Below, in pieces: positions 43,426 through 53,686 of a stretch of 64,000 nt of DNA. Where the stretch lies: the NCBI RefSeq assembly GCF_008123515.1, contig NZ_VSSR01000069.1, positions 1 through 64,000 on the forward strand. The letters are read 5' to 3'. The notes under the pieces are model-generated. The model searched no databases, was not told the origin of the DNA, and saw nothing but the letters and a program-made list of their open reading frames with translations. The translations under genes were made by a program, and so were the position numbers. This stretch comes from Bradyrhizobium cytisi (GTDB lineage: Bacteria; Pseudomonadota; Alphaproteobacteria; Rhizobiales; Xanthobacteraceae). Numbering within the stretch: position 1 is the first letter of the stretch; every line of letters starts with the position of its first letter.

Positions 43426-44600
43426 GACCGCTTCTCCGCCATCTTCGGTTCGGTGACGCCGTCCTCGGCCGCAGCACTTGCGGTGGCCGCAGCCGGGCGC
43501 CTCTCTTTCGACGCTTCCCGCCATGCATTGAAGGTGCCGACGATGCCCTTCGGCAGCAGCAGCGTCACCAGGATGAACAGCGCACCCAGCATGAACAGCC
43601 AGTAGGGTGCCAGCACGCCGGAGGTGAAGAAGGTCTTGGCATAGTTGACGACGATGGCGCCGAGCGCGGCGCCGACCAGCGTGCCGCGGCCGCCGACCGC
43701 GACCCAGATCACCGCCTCGATCGAATTGCCCGGTGCGAATTCGCTTGGGTTGATGATGCCGACCTGCGGCACATAAAGCGCACCGGCGACGCCGGCCATG
43801 CAGGCCGACAGCGTGAACACGAACAGCTTGTAGGATTCGACCCGGTAGCCAAGGAAGCGGCTGCGCGATTCCGCATCGCGGATCGCAATCAGGACCTTAC
43901 CGAGCTTGGAGGACACGACCGCGCGGCAGATCAGGAAGCTGACGATCAGGCCGAGGCAGCTCAGCATGAACAGGGCGCCGCGGGTGCCTTCGGCCTGCAC
44001 GTTGAAGCCGAGGATATCCTTGAAGTCGGTCATGCCGTTGTTGCCGCCGAAGCCGAAATCGTTGCGGAAGAAGGCGAGCAGCAGCGCATAGGTCATGGCC
44101 TGCGTGATGATCGACAGATACACGCCGGTGACGCGGGAGCGGAAGGCGAGCCAGCCGAAGCAGAAGGCGAGCAGGCCCGGCACGAACAGCACCATCAGCG
44201 CCGCGAACCAGAACATGTCGAAGCCGTGCCAGTACCACGGCAATTTCGAATAGTTCAGGAACACCATGAAATCAGGCAGGATCGGATTGCCGTAGACGCC
44301 GCGGGTGCCGATCTGCCGCATCAGGTACATGCCCATGGCGTAGCCGCCGAGCGCGAAGAAGGCGCCGTGGCCGAGCGAGAGGATGCCGCAATAGCCCCAG
44401 ATCAGGTCGATCGACAGCGCGAGGATAGCGTAGCAGACATATTTGCCCCAGAGCGCGACCAGATAGGTCGGCACCTGCAGGAACGAGCCCGCCGGCAGCA
44501 GCAGGTTGGAGAGCGGGATGAGGATGCCGCAAGCGGCGACGACGGCGAGAAAGATCGCCGCGCCGCGGTCCAGTGATCGCGTCAGCATGTGAGAGGTCAT
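43422..44600 (-). CDS. urtC: Urea ABC transporter permease UrtC
   Basis: A 392-residue branched-chain-amino-acid type permease (LivM family) with about ten hydrophobic segments. YAILALSIDLIWGYCGILSLGHGAFFALGGYAMGMYLM spans the typical second and third helices. GGRGTLVGAALGAIVVNYAKT is the coupling region. The C-terminal 35 residues are hydrophilic and cytosolic. Start and stop each overlap the neighbouring genes by four bases. Confidence 0.93.
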   Translation of the reverse strand: MTSHMLTRSLDRGAAIFLAVVAACGILIPLSNLLLPAGSFLQVPTYLVALWGKYVCYAILALSIDLIWGYCGILSLGHGAFFALGGYAMGMYLMRQIGTRGVYGNPILPDFMVFLNYSKLPWYWHGFDMFWFAALMVLFVPGLLAFCFGWLAFRSRVTGVYLSIITQAMTYALLLAFFRNDFGFGGNNGMTDFKDILGFNVQAEGTRGALFMLSCLGLIVSFLICRAVVSSKLGKVLIAIRDAESRSRFLGYRVESYKLFVFTLSACMAGVAGALYVPQVGIINPSEFAPGNSIEAVIWVAVGGRGTLVGAALGAIVVNYAKTFFTSGVLAPYWLFMLGALFILVTLLLPKGIVGTFNAWREASKERRPAAATASAAAEDGVTEPKMAEKRS

Positions 44601-46207
44601 GCTTCCACCGCACGGCCCTTGAGCGCGAACAGGCCGCGCGGCCGCTTTTGAATGAACAGGATGATCAGAACCAGGATCGCGATCTTGCCAAGCACGGCGC
44701 CCGCGACCGGCTCCAGGAACTTGTTGGCGATGCCGAGCGTGAAGGCGCCGACCAGCGTGCCCCAGAGATTGCCGACCCCGCCGAACACCACGACCATAAA
44801 GCTGTCGATGATGTAGCTCTGGCCAAGATTGGGGCTGACATTATCGATCTGCGACAGTGCCACGCCGGCGATGCCGGCAATGCCCGAGCCGAGCCCGAAG
44901 GTCAGCGCGTCGACACGCGAGGTGGCGATGCCCATCGAAGCCGCCATGCGGCGGTTCTGCGTCACCGCGCGCATCTCGAGGCCAAGTGCGGTGTAACGCA
45001 GCATCGCGAGCAGGATCATGAACACGGCCAGCGTGAAGACGAGGATCCAGAGCCGGTTATAGGTGATGGTGATCTGGCCGAGATCGAACGCGCCGCTCAT
45101 CCAGGAGGGGTTGCCGACCTCGCGGTTGGTAGGGCCGAACATGGTGCGCACTGCCTGCTGCAGGACCAGCGACAGGCCCCAGGTCGCAAGCAACGTTTCC
45201 AGCGGCCGGCCATAGAGAAAGCGGATGATGCTGCGCTCGATCACCACGCCGATGGCGCCGGCGACGAGGAAGGCGAGCGGCACGGCGATCAGCAGCGAAT
45301 AGTCAAACAGCGCGGGATAGCGGGTGCGGATCACCTCCTGCACCACGAAGGTGGTGTAGGCCCCGATCATCACCATCTCGCCATGGGCCATGTTGATGAC
45401 GCCCATCACGCCGAAGGTGATGGCGAGCCCGATCGCGGCGAGCAGCAGCACCGAACCGAGCGACAGCCCGTACCAGGCATTCTGCACCGTGGACCAGACC
45501 GCGAGCGAGCTCTGGATCGAGCCGATGGCGCTCGCCGCAGCCTTCGCGACGGAGGCCGGCTGGTCGGTGCCGATGTCGGACAGCAGCGCCAGCGCTTCCT
45601 GATCACCGCGCGCCTTGATAGTGGCGACGGCCTCGAGCTTCTGCACTTCGGTGGCGTCGGACTTGAACAGCAGGATCGCCGCGCGTGCTTCACTGAGCGC
45701 AGTCTTGACCGATCTGTTGGTTTCCTTGGCGAGCGCGCCTTCGACAGGCTCGAGCGCCGTCTCCTCATGCGACTTGTAGACGGATTGCGCGGCCTGGAGC
45801 CGCGCGCCGAGATCGGGCGACTGCAGCGTCAGGCTGCCGAGCGCAGCATCGACGCTGCGGCGCAGGCGGTTATTGAGGCGGACGGCGCTTGCGCTATCGG
45901 GCACGCTGGCCACGGGCTCGCCGGTCGCGGCGTCAATCGACTTGCCGTCGGTGCCGGTGACGTAAACCTTCTTGCTGTCCGGGTCAGCCATGAGACGGCC
46001 GTCCTGGAGCGCGCTGATGATGGGAAAGGCAAGCTTGTTGCCGCTGCTTGCGACCACACCGATCGCTTCGTCCGTATCGGAATAATCCTCGTTGGCGAAT
46101 TTTGCGACCGCATCCTCGAACGGACCGGCAAAGGCCGGCAGTGCGAACGCGATCAGGAATAGCGAGAGGAGAAAGGTGCAGAGACGAGCGGATAAATTGG
46201 TTGGCAC
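44597..46207 (-). CDS. urtB: Urea ABC transporter permease UrtB
   Basis: A 536-residue permease. The last 300 residues or so are the LivH-like membrane domain (GLSLGSVLLLAAIGLAITFGVMGVINMAHGEMVMIGAYT split over the first helices, and GVALSQIDNVSPNLGQSYI). The first 230 residues are an extra domain after a signal-like N-terminus (LLSLFLIAFALPAFAG) that should lie in the periplasm; this extension is usual in UrtB of proteobacteria and helps distinguish it from amino-acid LivH. Confidence 0.92.
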   Translation of the reverse strand: MPTNLSARLCTFLLSLFLIAFALPAFAGPFEDAVAKFANEDYSDTDEAIGVVASSGNKLAFPIISALQDGRLMADPDSKKVYVTGTDGKSIDAATGEPVASVPDSASAVRLNNRLRRSVDAALGSLTLQSPDLGARLQAAQSVYKSHEETALEPVEGALAKETNRSVKTALSEARAAILLFKSDATEVQKLEAVATIKARGDQEALALLSDIGTDQPASVAKAAASAIGSIQSSLAVWSTVQNAWYGLSLGSVLLLAAIGLAITFGVMGVINMAHGEMVMIGAYTTFVVQEVIRTRYPALFDYSLLIAVPLAFLVAGAIGVVIERSIIRFLYGRPLETLLATWGLSLVLQQAVRTMFGPTNREVGNPSWMSGAFDLGQITITYNRLWILVFTLAVFMILLAMLRYTALGLEMRAVTQNRRMAASMGIATSRVDALTFGLGSGIAGIAGVALSQIDNVSPNLGQSYIIDSFMVVVFGGVGNLWGTLVGAFTLGIANKFLEPVAGAVLGKIAILVLIILFIQKRPRGLFALKGRAVEA

Positions 46208-46289
46208 TGTGGATCACCCCGGCAGAAGTGGGGAGAAGGCGGCGGAATGGCCGTCTTCTCCCATTGTGCAGTCGAACCTCAGATCCGGA

Positions 46290-47612
46290 TCAGGAGCCGG
46301 AACCGAGGCACTTGTTGGTCTTGGTGTTGAAGTTGCCGCACTTCTTGCCGACCCAGTCGCCGATCAGGTCCTTGGAGCCGTCGAGCTCCTTCGACCAGGC
46401 GTCGCCCGCGACGAGACCCGGGGTCTTCCAGACCACGTCGAACTGGCCGTTGCCCTTGATCTCGCCGATGAACACCGGCTTGGTGATGTGGTGGTTCGGC
46501 AGCATCTTCGAGGTGCCGCCGGTCAGGTTCGCCGCCTCGATGCCTGGAAGCGCATCGATCACCTTGTCCGGATCGGTCGACTTCACCTTCTCGACCGCCT
46601 TGATCCACATGTTGAAGCCGATCACGTGGGCTTCCATCGGATCGTTGGTCGTGCGCTTCGGGTTCTTGGTGTAAGCCTGCCAGTCCTTGATGAACTTCTC
46701 GTTCGCCGGAGTCTTGATCGACTCGAAGTAGTTCCAGGCGGCGAGATGGCCGACCAGCGGCTTGGTATCGATGCCGGCGAGCTCTTCCTCACCCACCGAG
46801 AACGCGACCACCGGGATGTCCTTCGCCTTGACGCCCTGGTTGCCGAGCTCCTTGTAGAAGGGGACGTTGGCGTCGCCGTTGATGGTCGAGACCACCGCCG
46901 TCTTCTTGCCGGCCGAACCGAACTTCTTGATGTCGGCCACGATCGTCTGCCAGTCGGAGTGACCGAACGGCGTGTAGTTGATCATGATGTCTTCCTGGGC
47001 GACACCCTTGGACTTCAGGTAGGCTTCCAGGATCTTGTTGGTGGTGCGCGGATAGACGTAGTCGGTGCCCGCGAGCACCCAGCGCTTCACCTTCTCGTCC
47101 TTCATCAGATAGTCGACGGCCGGGATCGCCTGCTGGTTCGGCGCCGCACCGGTGTAGAACACGTTACGCTCGGACTCTTCGCCCTCGTACTGCACGGGGT
47201 AGAACAGGATGTTGTTGAGCTCCTTGAACACCGGCAGCACCGACTTGCGCGACACCGAGGTCCAGCAGCCGAACACGACCGAGACCTTATCCTTGGTGAT
47301 CAGCTCGCGCGCCTTTTCGGCGAACAGCGGCCAGTTCGAGGCGGGGTCGACGACGACGGCCTCGAGCTTCTTGCCGAGCACGCCGCCCTTCTTGTTCTGC
47401 TCGTCGATCAGGAAAAGGATGGTGTCCTTCAGCGTGGTTTCGCTGATGGCCATGGTGCCGGAGAGGGAGTGCAGGACGCCGACCTTGATGGTGTCGTCCG
47501 CGGCCTTGGCACCGGAAATGGACGCCAGACCGAGCATCAGTCCGGCGGTCGCGGCGAGAACGCCGCGGCGGCTAAATGACGCCGCTATATCGTGAATGGG
47601 TTTGGTAGGCAT
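46290..47612 (-). CDS. urtA: Urea-binding periplasmic protein UrtA
   Basis: A 440-residue substrate-binding protein. The N-terminus carries a twin-arginine-like signal (FSRRGVLAATAGLMLG, likely cut after ISGAKA), then IKVGVLHSLSGTMAISE, the UrtA hallmark. TVNALPGIEAANLTGGTSKMLPNHHIT-type sequence near residues 360-390 is also characteristic. It is the first gene of the urt-ure operon, with GGGAGATGAT upstream of the ATG and an 82-nt gap to urtB. The start at 47612 gives the signal peptide. Confidence 0.95.
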   Translation of the reverse strand: MPTKPIHDIAASFSRRGVLAATAGLMLGLASISGAKAADDTIKVGVLHSLSGTMAISETTLKDTILFLIDEQNKKGGVLGKKLEAVVVDPASNWPLFAEKARELITKDKVSVVFGCWTSVSRKSVLPVFKELNNILFYPVQYEGEESERNVFYTGAAPNQQAIPAVDYLMKDEKVKRWVLAGTDYVYPRTTNKILEAYLKSKGVAQEDIMINYTPFGHSDWQTIVADIKKFGSAGKKTAVVSTINGDANVPFYKELGNQGVKAKDIPVVAFSVGEEELAGIDTKPLVGHLAAWNYFESIKTPANEKFIKDWQAYTKNPKRTTNDPMEAHVIGFNMWIKAVEKVKSTDPDKVIDALPGIEAANLTGGTSKMLPNHHITKPVFIGEIKGNGQFDVVWKTPGLVAGDAWSKELDGSKDLIGDWVGKKCGNFNTKTNKCLGSGS

Positions 47613-48116
47613 GGATGTATCATCTCCCTGACGCAGACGTGAAAAACGCTGCGAAACGGCCCCACGGCCGCCTGCGATTAACGGAATCGCAAGAACCATG
47701 CCATGGGCTGGGCACCTGCCAAGTGATTGGTCAGTCTAGACAATTTTGCCGCAATCAAACTTTCGCCGTAGTCAGATTGCTCAAAACTTGAGCGAATAAA
47801 ATGTATGCTTATGCGGCAGTCAGTTCATTTTTTGAGCAAATCGCCGCTGCTGGCTAAAATTCCGGCATAAACTATTTTTGCATTGCAATCGACGTCAGGT
47901 GAACGTCTGCCTTGAAACCGCCCCGTCGATGTTCCATATGAGGTGGAGATCGCTTGCGAATCGAGCGGTCGTTGCGAGCCGCGTGTTCTTAAGCCCTCTA
48001 CGGGCGTCTGGCTTGCCCCATATCTCCCAAGCCATCCGACACCCCAAACACGCAGGTGTCTTCTCGACACCCCTTTGCGCGTGCCCCGCTGATTAGGCCG
48101 GGCGCCCGCTTTTGAC
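47613..48116. other. 504-nt divergent control region between urtA and rhlE
   Basis: The only gene-free stretch longer than 300 nt. On the urtA side it holds a sigma-54 type promoter (47689-47703) and, further up, three copies of the hexamer TTGAGC or its complement at 47779-47784, 47788-47793 and 47832-47837; the first two form a palindrome with a 3-base spacer. The rhlE half (47880-48116) shows nothing I can name. Short open frames here have no ribosome sites or family features. Confidence 0.6.
47689..47703 (-). promoter_or_regulatory. Sigma-54 (-24/-12) promoter of the urt-ure operon
   Basis: On the minus strand the sequence reads TGGCATGGTTCTTGC, a close match to the consensus TGGCAC-N5-TTGC with the GG and GC dinucleotides at correct spacing. 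Its 3' end is 77 nt from the urtA ATG. Urea transport under RpoN/NtrC control is well known in bacteria, so the context fits. I could not find a clear NtrC enhancer palindrome upstream. Confidence 0.65.
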
Positions 48117-49670
<1,554 letters not shown>

Positions 49671-49693
49671 CCGTCCACGACCTGGAGAAATTC

Positions 49694-49981
49694 ATGGCTA
49701 AGGAAGAGCTGATCCAGTTCGAAGGACTGGTCACCGAAATCCTCCCCGACGCGCGCTATCGCGTGCAGCTCGACGCCGGGCACGAGATCGTTGCCTACAC
49801 CGCCGGCAAGATGAAGAAGAACCGCATCAAGACGCTGGCGGGAGACCGCGTGACGGTGGAGATGTCGCCCTATGACCTCGAAAAGGGCCGGCTGATTTTC
49901 CGTCACAAGGACGAACGTCCCAGTGGGGCGGGTGGACCTCCGCGTCCCGGACAGCGCGGTGGCCAGTTCCGCCGCCGCTGA
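49694..49981 (+). CDS. infA: Translation initiation factor IF-1 (extended paralogue)
   Basis: A 95-residue S1-fold (OB) protein. MAKEELIQFEGLVTEILPDARYRVQLDAGHEIVAYTAGKMKKNRIKTLAGDRV (split over residues 1-53) covers the family core with the GKMKKNRIKTLAGDRV signature. The usual IF-1 is about 72 residues; this one has a C-terminal tail of about 20 Gly/Pro/Arg residues. Alphaproteobacteria often have a second infA beside stress genes; the tail and its place after rhlE suggest a specialised paralogue, which is inference. Confidence 0.88.
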   Translation: MAKEELIQFEGLVTEILPDARYRVQLDAGHEIVAYTAGKMKKNRIKTLAGDRVTVEMSPYDLEKGRLIFRHKDERPSGAGGPPRPGQRGGQFRRR

Positions 49982-50028
49982 TCCCCTTAAGGTACGCCAG
50001 TGCGGAAGTAAAATTCTGACCTGTATGC

Positions 50029-50057
50029 TGATCCGCCGCTCACATTGCGGCGGATCA
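50029..50057. other. Perfect 11-bp hairpin in the infA-cspA spacer
   Basis: TGATCCGCCGC (50029-50039) pairs perfectly with GCGGCGGATCA (50047-50057) around a 7-nt loop. It lies 48 nt after infA and about 190 nt before the cold-shock gene. A run of A rather than T follows it on the plus strand, so it is not a standard rightward terminator; it reads as one for a leftward transcript, of which there is no evidence. A role in the long cspA leader is possible. Confidence 0.6.
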
Positions 50058-50249
50058 AAAAATCGTGCGCGTCAGGATTGTTTTGGCGCCTTATTTCCAA
50101 TAAAATCCGTTAATCGATTTTCGGCCGGACGACATTGGCATCCACCGGTACAGCCGGTTCAGACACGCTGACGACCCTTCCAGAAATTCGATCTAACCTG
50201 CCTGCGCAAGCGGGCTCTTACATTGTGTATCTGAGAAGGAACTACCCCC

Positions 50250-50462
50250 GTGAGCATGGGAACCGTGAAGTGGTTTAACGCAACCAAAGGCTTCGGCTTC
50301 ATTCAGCCCGACGAAGGCGGACAGGACGTGTTCGTTCACATCAGCGCCGTCGAGCGCGCCGGCCTCGGCTCGTTGCGCGAAGGCCAGAAGATCTCCTACG
50401 AGATCGTCGCCGATCGCCGGTCCGGCAAGTCGGCTGCCGACAACCTCCGCGACGCAGGCTGA
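50250..50462 (+). CDS. Cold-shock protein (CspA family)
   Basis: A 70-residue single cold-shock domain. GTVKWFNATKGFGFIQPDEGGQDVFVHISA has both RNA-binding motifs (KGFGFI and VFVHI). The start is either GTG at 50250, with GAGAAGGA about ten bases upstream, or ATG at 50256. These proteins are nucleic-acid chaperones. A terminator follows at 50490. The 268-nt leader after infA may carry thermoregulation, as in other csp genes, but I see no proof. Confidence 0.92.
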   Translation: MSMGTVKWFNATKGFGFIQPDEGGQDVFVHISAVERAGLGSLREGQKISYEIVADRRSGKSAADNLRDAG

Positions 50463-50489
50463 TCTCCAGCGCAAGCGCACCGAATAGCG

Positions 50490-50521
50490 AAAAAGGCCGT
50501 GCGGGATGCACGGCCTTTTTT
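50490..50521 (+). terminator. Rho-independent terminator after the cold-shock gene
   Basis: AAAAAGGCCGTGC pairs with GCACGGCCTTTTTT around GGGAT. It is a strong, symmetric structure 27 nt past the stop. Confidence 0.92.
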
Positions 50522-50554
50522 ATGCGCTATCGACGATCTCGCCGGCCATCCGGC

Positions 50555-51375
50555 TCAGCACGACGTCGGAACGCCACCATAGGCAACGCAGGTGACTTGC
50601 CGCGGCCGCGTATAGGAGACATCGCTCAGCGTGACGCCCGACTTCAGGACGTATTTGACGGGAGCCGTGTAGATGTAGCTCACCTGGCTGAAGATGAGAT
50701 AGGTCGACGGAATCAGGAGCGTCGACGGAATCATCGATGTGACCGTGGTATTGGCCGCCAGTGTCGGCGGCGGAGCTGTCAGACTGGCCTGCGTCGCACC
50801 GGTCGCAATGACGGCGGACTTGCTCCATTGAATCTTGGCGATGCTGTTTGCGTCGATATAGACCTGAGCAATCGTGCCGTTCACGAGCGTGTTGTCGTAC
50901 GGCGTGATGATCGACATGCTCGCCGTGAACGTGTTCTGGAGATGGGGTTGTATCCGGTCGTGGTGGGATCGAAGTTGCAGGCAGTGTAGTTGCCGAGCGT
51001 GACCGACGAGAAGTCCGAATAACTCTGGACGTCGACCCTGAGACTGTTGCAGTCGAACAACGCCGGAATCTGCTTACAGACGTAGCTCTTGAATGTAGCC
51101 TGGGTGCACGGTGTGCTCACACTATTGACCGCACAGCTCGCCACCGAGCCGGACTGCGCCTGGCCCGTGAGGACCACGCGGGCGGAGTCCTGCGTGATGG
51201 TCTCGAGCACCTGGCTCGCGAAGAACATCAGCGCCGTCTCGATGATCGCGAACAACAGTGCGAAGAACATCGGCGCGACCAGCGCGAACTCGACCGCGGC
51301 GGAGCCGCAGCGATTGCCGCGAAACCGGCGCAGCGCAGTCCGGAGCGTGAACCTCGAAGGTGCAGGCGATGGCAT
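50555..51375 (-). pseudogene. Broken TadE-family pilus gene, probably a fusion of two TadE-type genes
   Basis: Two leftward frames cover this region. The first (51375-50881, 164 residues) starts as a TadE-type minor pseudopilin: GSAAVEFALVAPMFFALLFAIIETALMFF, then DVQSYSDFSSVTLGNY and NFDPTTTGYNP, after which it runs out of frame (ISRTRSRRACRSS). The second, from about 50945 to 50555, reads LQNTFTASMSIITPYDN and VYIDANSIAKIQWSKS to YLIFSQVSYIYTAPVKYVLKSG...RPRQ, which matches the C-terminal half of a different TadE/TadG-like type. The join near 50940 is therefore likely a deletion between two tandem genes, leaving a chimera out of frame. Sequencing error is the other explanation, but one base would not restore a known protein. 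Confidence 0.6.
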
Positions 51376-51438
51376 CGCGTGAAATTCGGCAGCGATCTCT
51401 GCCCCGGGACCGCCCGTCGGGCCCCTCGGCTGATCTCG

Positions 51439-51936
51439 CTAGTTCGTCTTGGCAGCCGCGGCGCCGTTGCCGCTGGCACTGCTGCTCAGCGTCCCGGCCT
51501 GATTCATCGTGGTGCTGAAGTAATTGTCGCTGTCGCCGAGCGTGACGCGGCGCTGGCAGATCGGCAGGCAGCTATAGGACTCCCGCTCGATCCCGCGATA
51601 GACAGTCACGAGCCGGTCGCTCGGGCCTTCGACCTGGATCTGCCGATCGACCAGAATCTCGCCGCCGCGGTCGAGCGCGATAAAGTTGGTGGCGCCGTAA
51701 CCCTTACCGGTCACGACGATCATCCCGCCGGGCTGCAGCGTCACGTCGGCGATCAGGGGATTCCCGACCACGATCGTTGCCACCCTGCCGGGCAGCCGCA
51801 CGAGCTTGGCCTGGTCGACATTGACCGCGATGGTATCGGCGGTGGGCTCGGCAAGGCCAACGGCCGGCGAAGCCAGCACGGCAGCCGCAGCCAGAAGACA
51901 GATGCGCGCATGACGGCGTAGGAACTCTTTACGCAT
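51439..51936 (-). CDS. Stand-alone secretin N-domain (CpaC/RcpA N-terminal-like) protein
   Basis: A 165-residue exported protein with a signal peptide (RICLLAAAAVLASPAVGLAE). The core, LVRLPGRVATIVVGNPLIADVTL and GMIVVTGKGYGATNFIALDRGGEIL, matches the small N-terminal domain that precedes the ring in CpaC and pairs with part of cpaC at 55133. No ring domain follows. It has a C-terminal Ser/Ala/Asn-rich tail. GGGGTAAGAG precedes the ATG at 51936. It lies next to the broken TadE gene and may modify the Tad secretin; this is inference. Confidence 0.78.
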   Translation of the reverse strand: MRKEFLRRHARICLLAAAAVLASPAVGLAEPTADTIAVNVDQAKLVRLPGRVATIVVGNPLIADVTLQPGGMIVVTGKGYGATNFIALDRGGEILVDRQIQVEGPSDRLVTVYRGIERESYSCLPICQRRVTLGDSDNYFSTTMNQAGTLSSSASGNGAAAAKTN

Positions 51937-52095
51937 ACTCTTACCCCGGGACGTCACAAACCGGCAGAATCGATCAAAAAGCGGAGCCGGCGCCCGACCC
52001 GGTTAACCTGCCTGTAATTCGTGAACGTTCCGCAAACTCGGCAGGTATTGTTTGAATGGACTGGCGTTTCTGTCGCCCCGGCGCCGGACGCAATC

Positions 52096-52926
52096 CTATT
52101 GGCGGAACGGATAAGCAAGCTGGCCGCCGATTTCCTTCGGCATCGTTGCTTCATCCTTGCCGTAATCCTGCGGCAGCTCGCCCTTCGGCATGCGGAAGGT
52201 CCCGAACAGCACGTCCCAGATCGGGAAGGTGCCCGCAAAATTGGTGTCGCCGCCCTCCTCGAGCGAGGTGTGGTGCCAGCGGTGGAACACCGGCGTCGCC
52301 AGCGCATATCTGAATGGCCCGAAGCTCCAGTTCAGATTGGCGTGCACGAAGGCCGAATGGAAGGTCGTGAACGGGCCGACCCAGATCATCACGTTCGGCG
52401 AAATGCCGGCCATCAGCAGCACGACGTCGACGCCGATGGTGCCGAGCATCAGATTGACCGGGTGGAAGCGGGCCGCCGAGATCCAGCTGATCTCCTCGGA
52501 GGAGTGATGGATCGCATGATATTTCCAGAACCCGCCGCCGTGAAACAGCCGGTGCAGCCAGTACAGCATGAAGTCGGCCAGGACCAGGAACAGCACGCCC
52601 TGCACCCAGAGCGGCAACTGCGACAGCGGGCCGTGGCCGTTGTCGTAGAAGGCGATCAGCTCGTCGGCGTCGTGGATGTTGAAGACGACGCCGGCGGTGA
52701 CGATCAGGAGTCCGATCCGCATGGTGCGGGCGAACACCGGAACGAAGAACCAGTAGCAGATGTCCGTCACGATCTCGCGCTTGCGCCACCACGACGGACC
52801 CGCATTGCAGGCCCAGAAATATTCAAGCACGGTGAAAACCACCGCGAGCATGAGAGTGACCGGGATCACCTTCTCGATGGTCTCGCCGAGCATCAGGGCG
52901 ACTTGCATGGGTAGGCTCGACATCAT
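52096..52926 (-). CDS. Sterol desaturase / fatty-acid hydroxylase family membrane protein
   Basis: A 276-residue di-iron membrane enzyme. The His clusters are HRLFH, HAIHHS and FHRWHH, in that order, near residues 127, 141 and 217, with four hydrophobic segments around them. Family members hydroxylate or desaturate lipids such as sterols, hopanoids or carotenoids. Bradyrhizobium makes hopanoids, so a hopanoid or fatty-acid substrate is plausible, not shown. It sits between the pilus gene fragments and the pilin gene without evident relation to them. Confidence 0.85.
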   Translation of the reverse strand: MMSSLPMQVALMLGETIEKVIPVTLMLAVVFTVLEYFWACNAGPSWWRKREIVTDICYWFFVPVFARTMRIGLLIVTAGVVFNIHDADELIAFYDNGHGPLSQLPLWVQGVLFLVLADFMLYWLHRLFHGGGFWKYHAIHHSSEEISWISAARFHPVNLMLGTIGVDVVLLMAGISPNVMIWVGPFTTFHSAFVHANLNWSFGPFRYALATPVFHRWHHTSLEEGGDTNFAGTFPIWDVLFGTFRMPKGELPQDYGKDEATMPKEIGGQLAYPFRQ

Positions 52927-53179
52927 CGCTTCTGCTCCAGTCCGCTGACCTCTCTTAGGCCTACTCCGCGAAATTTAAGGGAGAATGAAGTTGATGGCGC
53001 GTTCGGAACCGGAACGAATTGCAACCGCCGCCTTAAGGCGAAATTCACTCTGGCCAAAAGCACCGCGTGAGGCACGGGTTTGACCGATCGAATTAACTCT
53101 ACCGAAAGAGCTCGGCTCACATTCTCGTCGCGTCAAGACAGCGCCGATCGAGGCGACCTCACCAGATGGAGTTTAGTTC

Positions 53180-53344
53180 ATGAAGAACCTGATTGCGCGT
53201 TTCGCGAAGGATGAATCCGGCGCCACCGCCATCGAATACGGTCTGATCGCCGCCGGCATCGCGCTGGCCATCATCACCGTCGTCAACAACCTCGGCACCA
53301 CGCTGAACGCCAAGTTCGGCTCGATCAGCTCCTCGCTGAAGTAA
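53180..53344 (+). CDS. flp: Flp/Fap type IVb pilin
   Basis: A 54-residue pilin: MKNLIARFAKDESG, then the prepilin cleavage site G/ATAIEYG with Glu at +5 and Tyr at +6, and a hydrophobic helix LIAAGIALAIITVV. The C-terminus is polar (NAKFGSISSSLK). It is the structural subunit of the Tad pilus that the following genes assemble, and CpaA would cut it. It has its own strong terminator (53365), which suits high separate expression. Confidence 0.95.
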   Translation: MKNLIARFAKDESGATAIEYGLIAAGIALAIITVVNNLGTTLNAKFGSISSSLK

Positions 53345-53364
53345 GCCGACCGGCAGACGATGGC

Positions 53365-53396
53365 AAAAGCCCCGGACCTCCGGGGCCTTTGTTTTT
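53365..53396 (+). terminator. Rho-independent terminator after flp
   Basis: AAAAGCCCCGGA pairs with CCGGGGCCTTTG and is followed by TTTTT. It lies 20 nt after the pilin stop and separates pilin from the assembly genes, though read-through is likely. Confidence 0.88.
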
Positions 53397-53402
53397 CGGA
53401 CA

Positions 53403-53561
53403 GTGCGAGTTCCAGTGGCGTTGCGTAAGCACAGAACCGATGCCGCGGTTACGGCGAACGAGGCGGACACGGCGCGAGGCGACGCCTCGGCATATTGGGT
53501 CTGCCTTGCGCTGCTGCTCGCCATGGTCACGCTCGCGATGCGCATCGCCAGCATGTGGTGA
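53403..53561 (+). CDS. Small 52-residue protein with one membrane segment
   Basis: From GTG at 53403 the frame gives a charged N-terminus (VRVPVALRKHRTD), a polar middle with Glu/Asp, and a hydrophobic end SAYWVCLALLLAMVTLAMRIAS ending MW (split here for length). The single membrane segment is convincing; the start is less so, as no good ribosome site precedes it. Small proteins of this form, between pilin and cpaA, occur in other Bradyrhizobium by my recollection. Function unknown. Confidence 0.4.
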   Translation: MRVPVALRKHRTDAAVTANEADTARGDASAYWVCLALLLAMVTLAMRIASMW

Positions 53562-53686
53562 GCCTTTTGGCGCCGGATGACCGGCCCCGAAGCTGCTGCG
53601 ATCGTTGTCGGTTTGTTTAGCACTGCCCCCTAGCATGCGCCGACGCCCCGATCCGGGCGACGGACCCAGGCCTCAAGACGCAGCCC

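Noticed and set aside
41671..43605. A 644-codon open frame on the plus strand opposite ureD, urtE and urtD
   Set aside because: Antisense to ABC ATPases with intact Walker motifs; typical mirror frame in GC-rich DNA.
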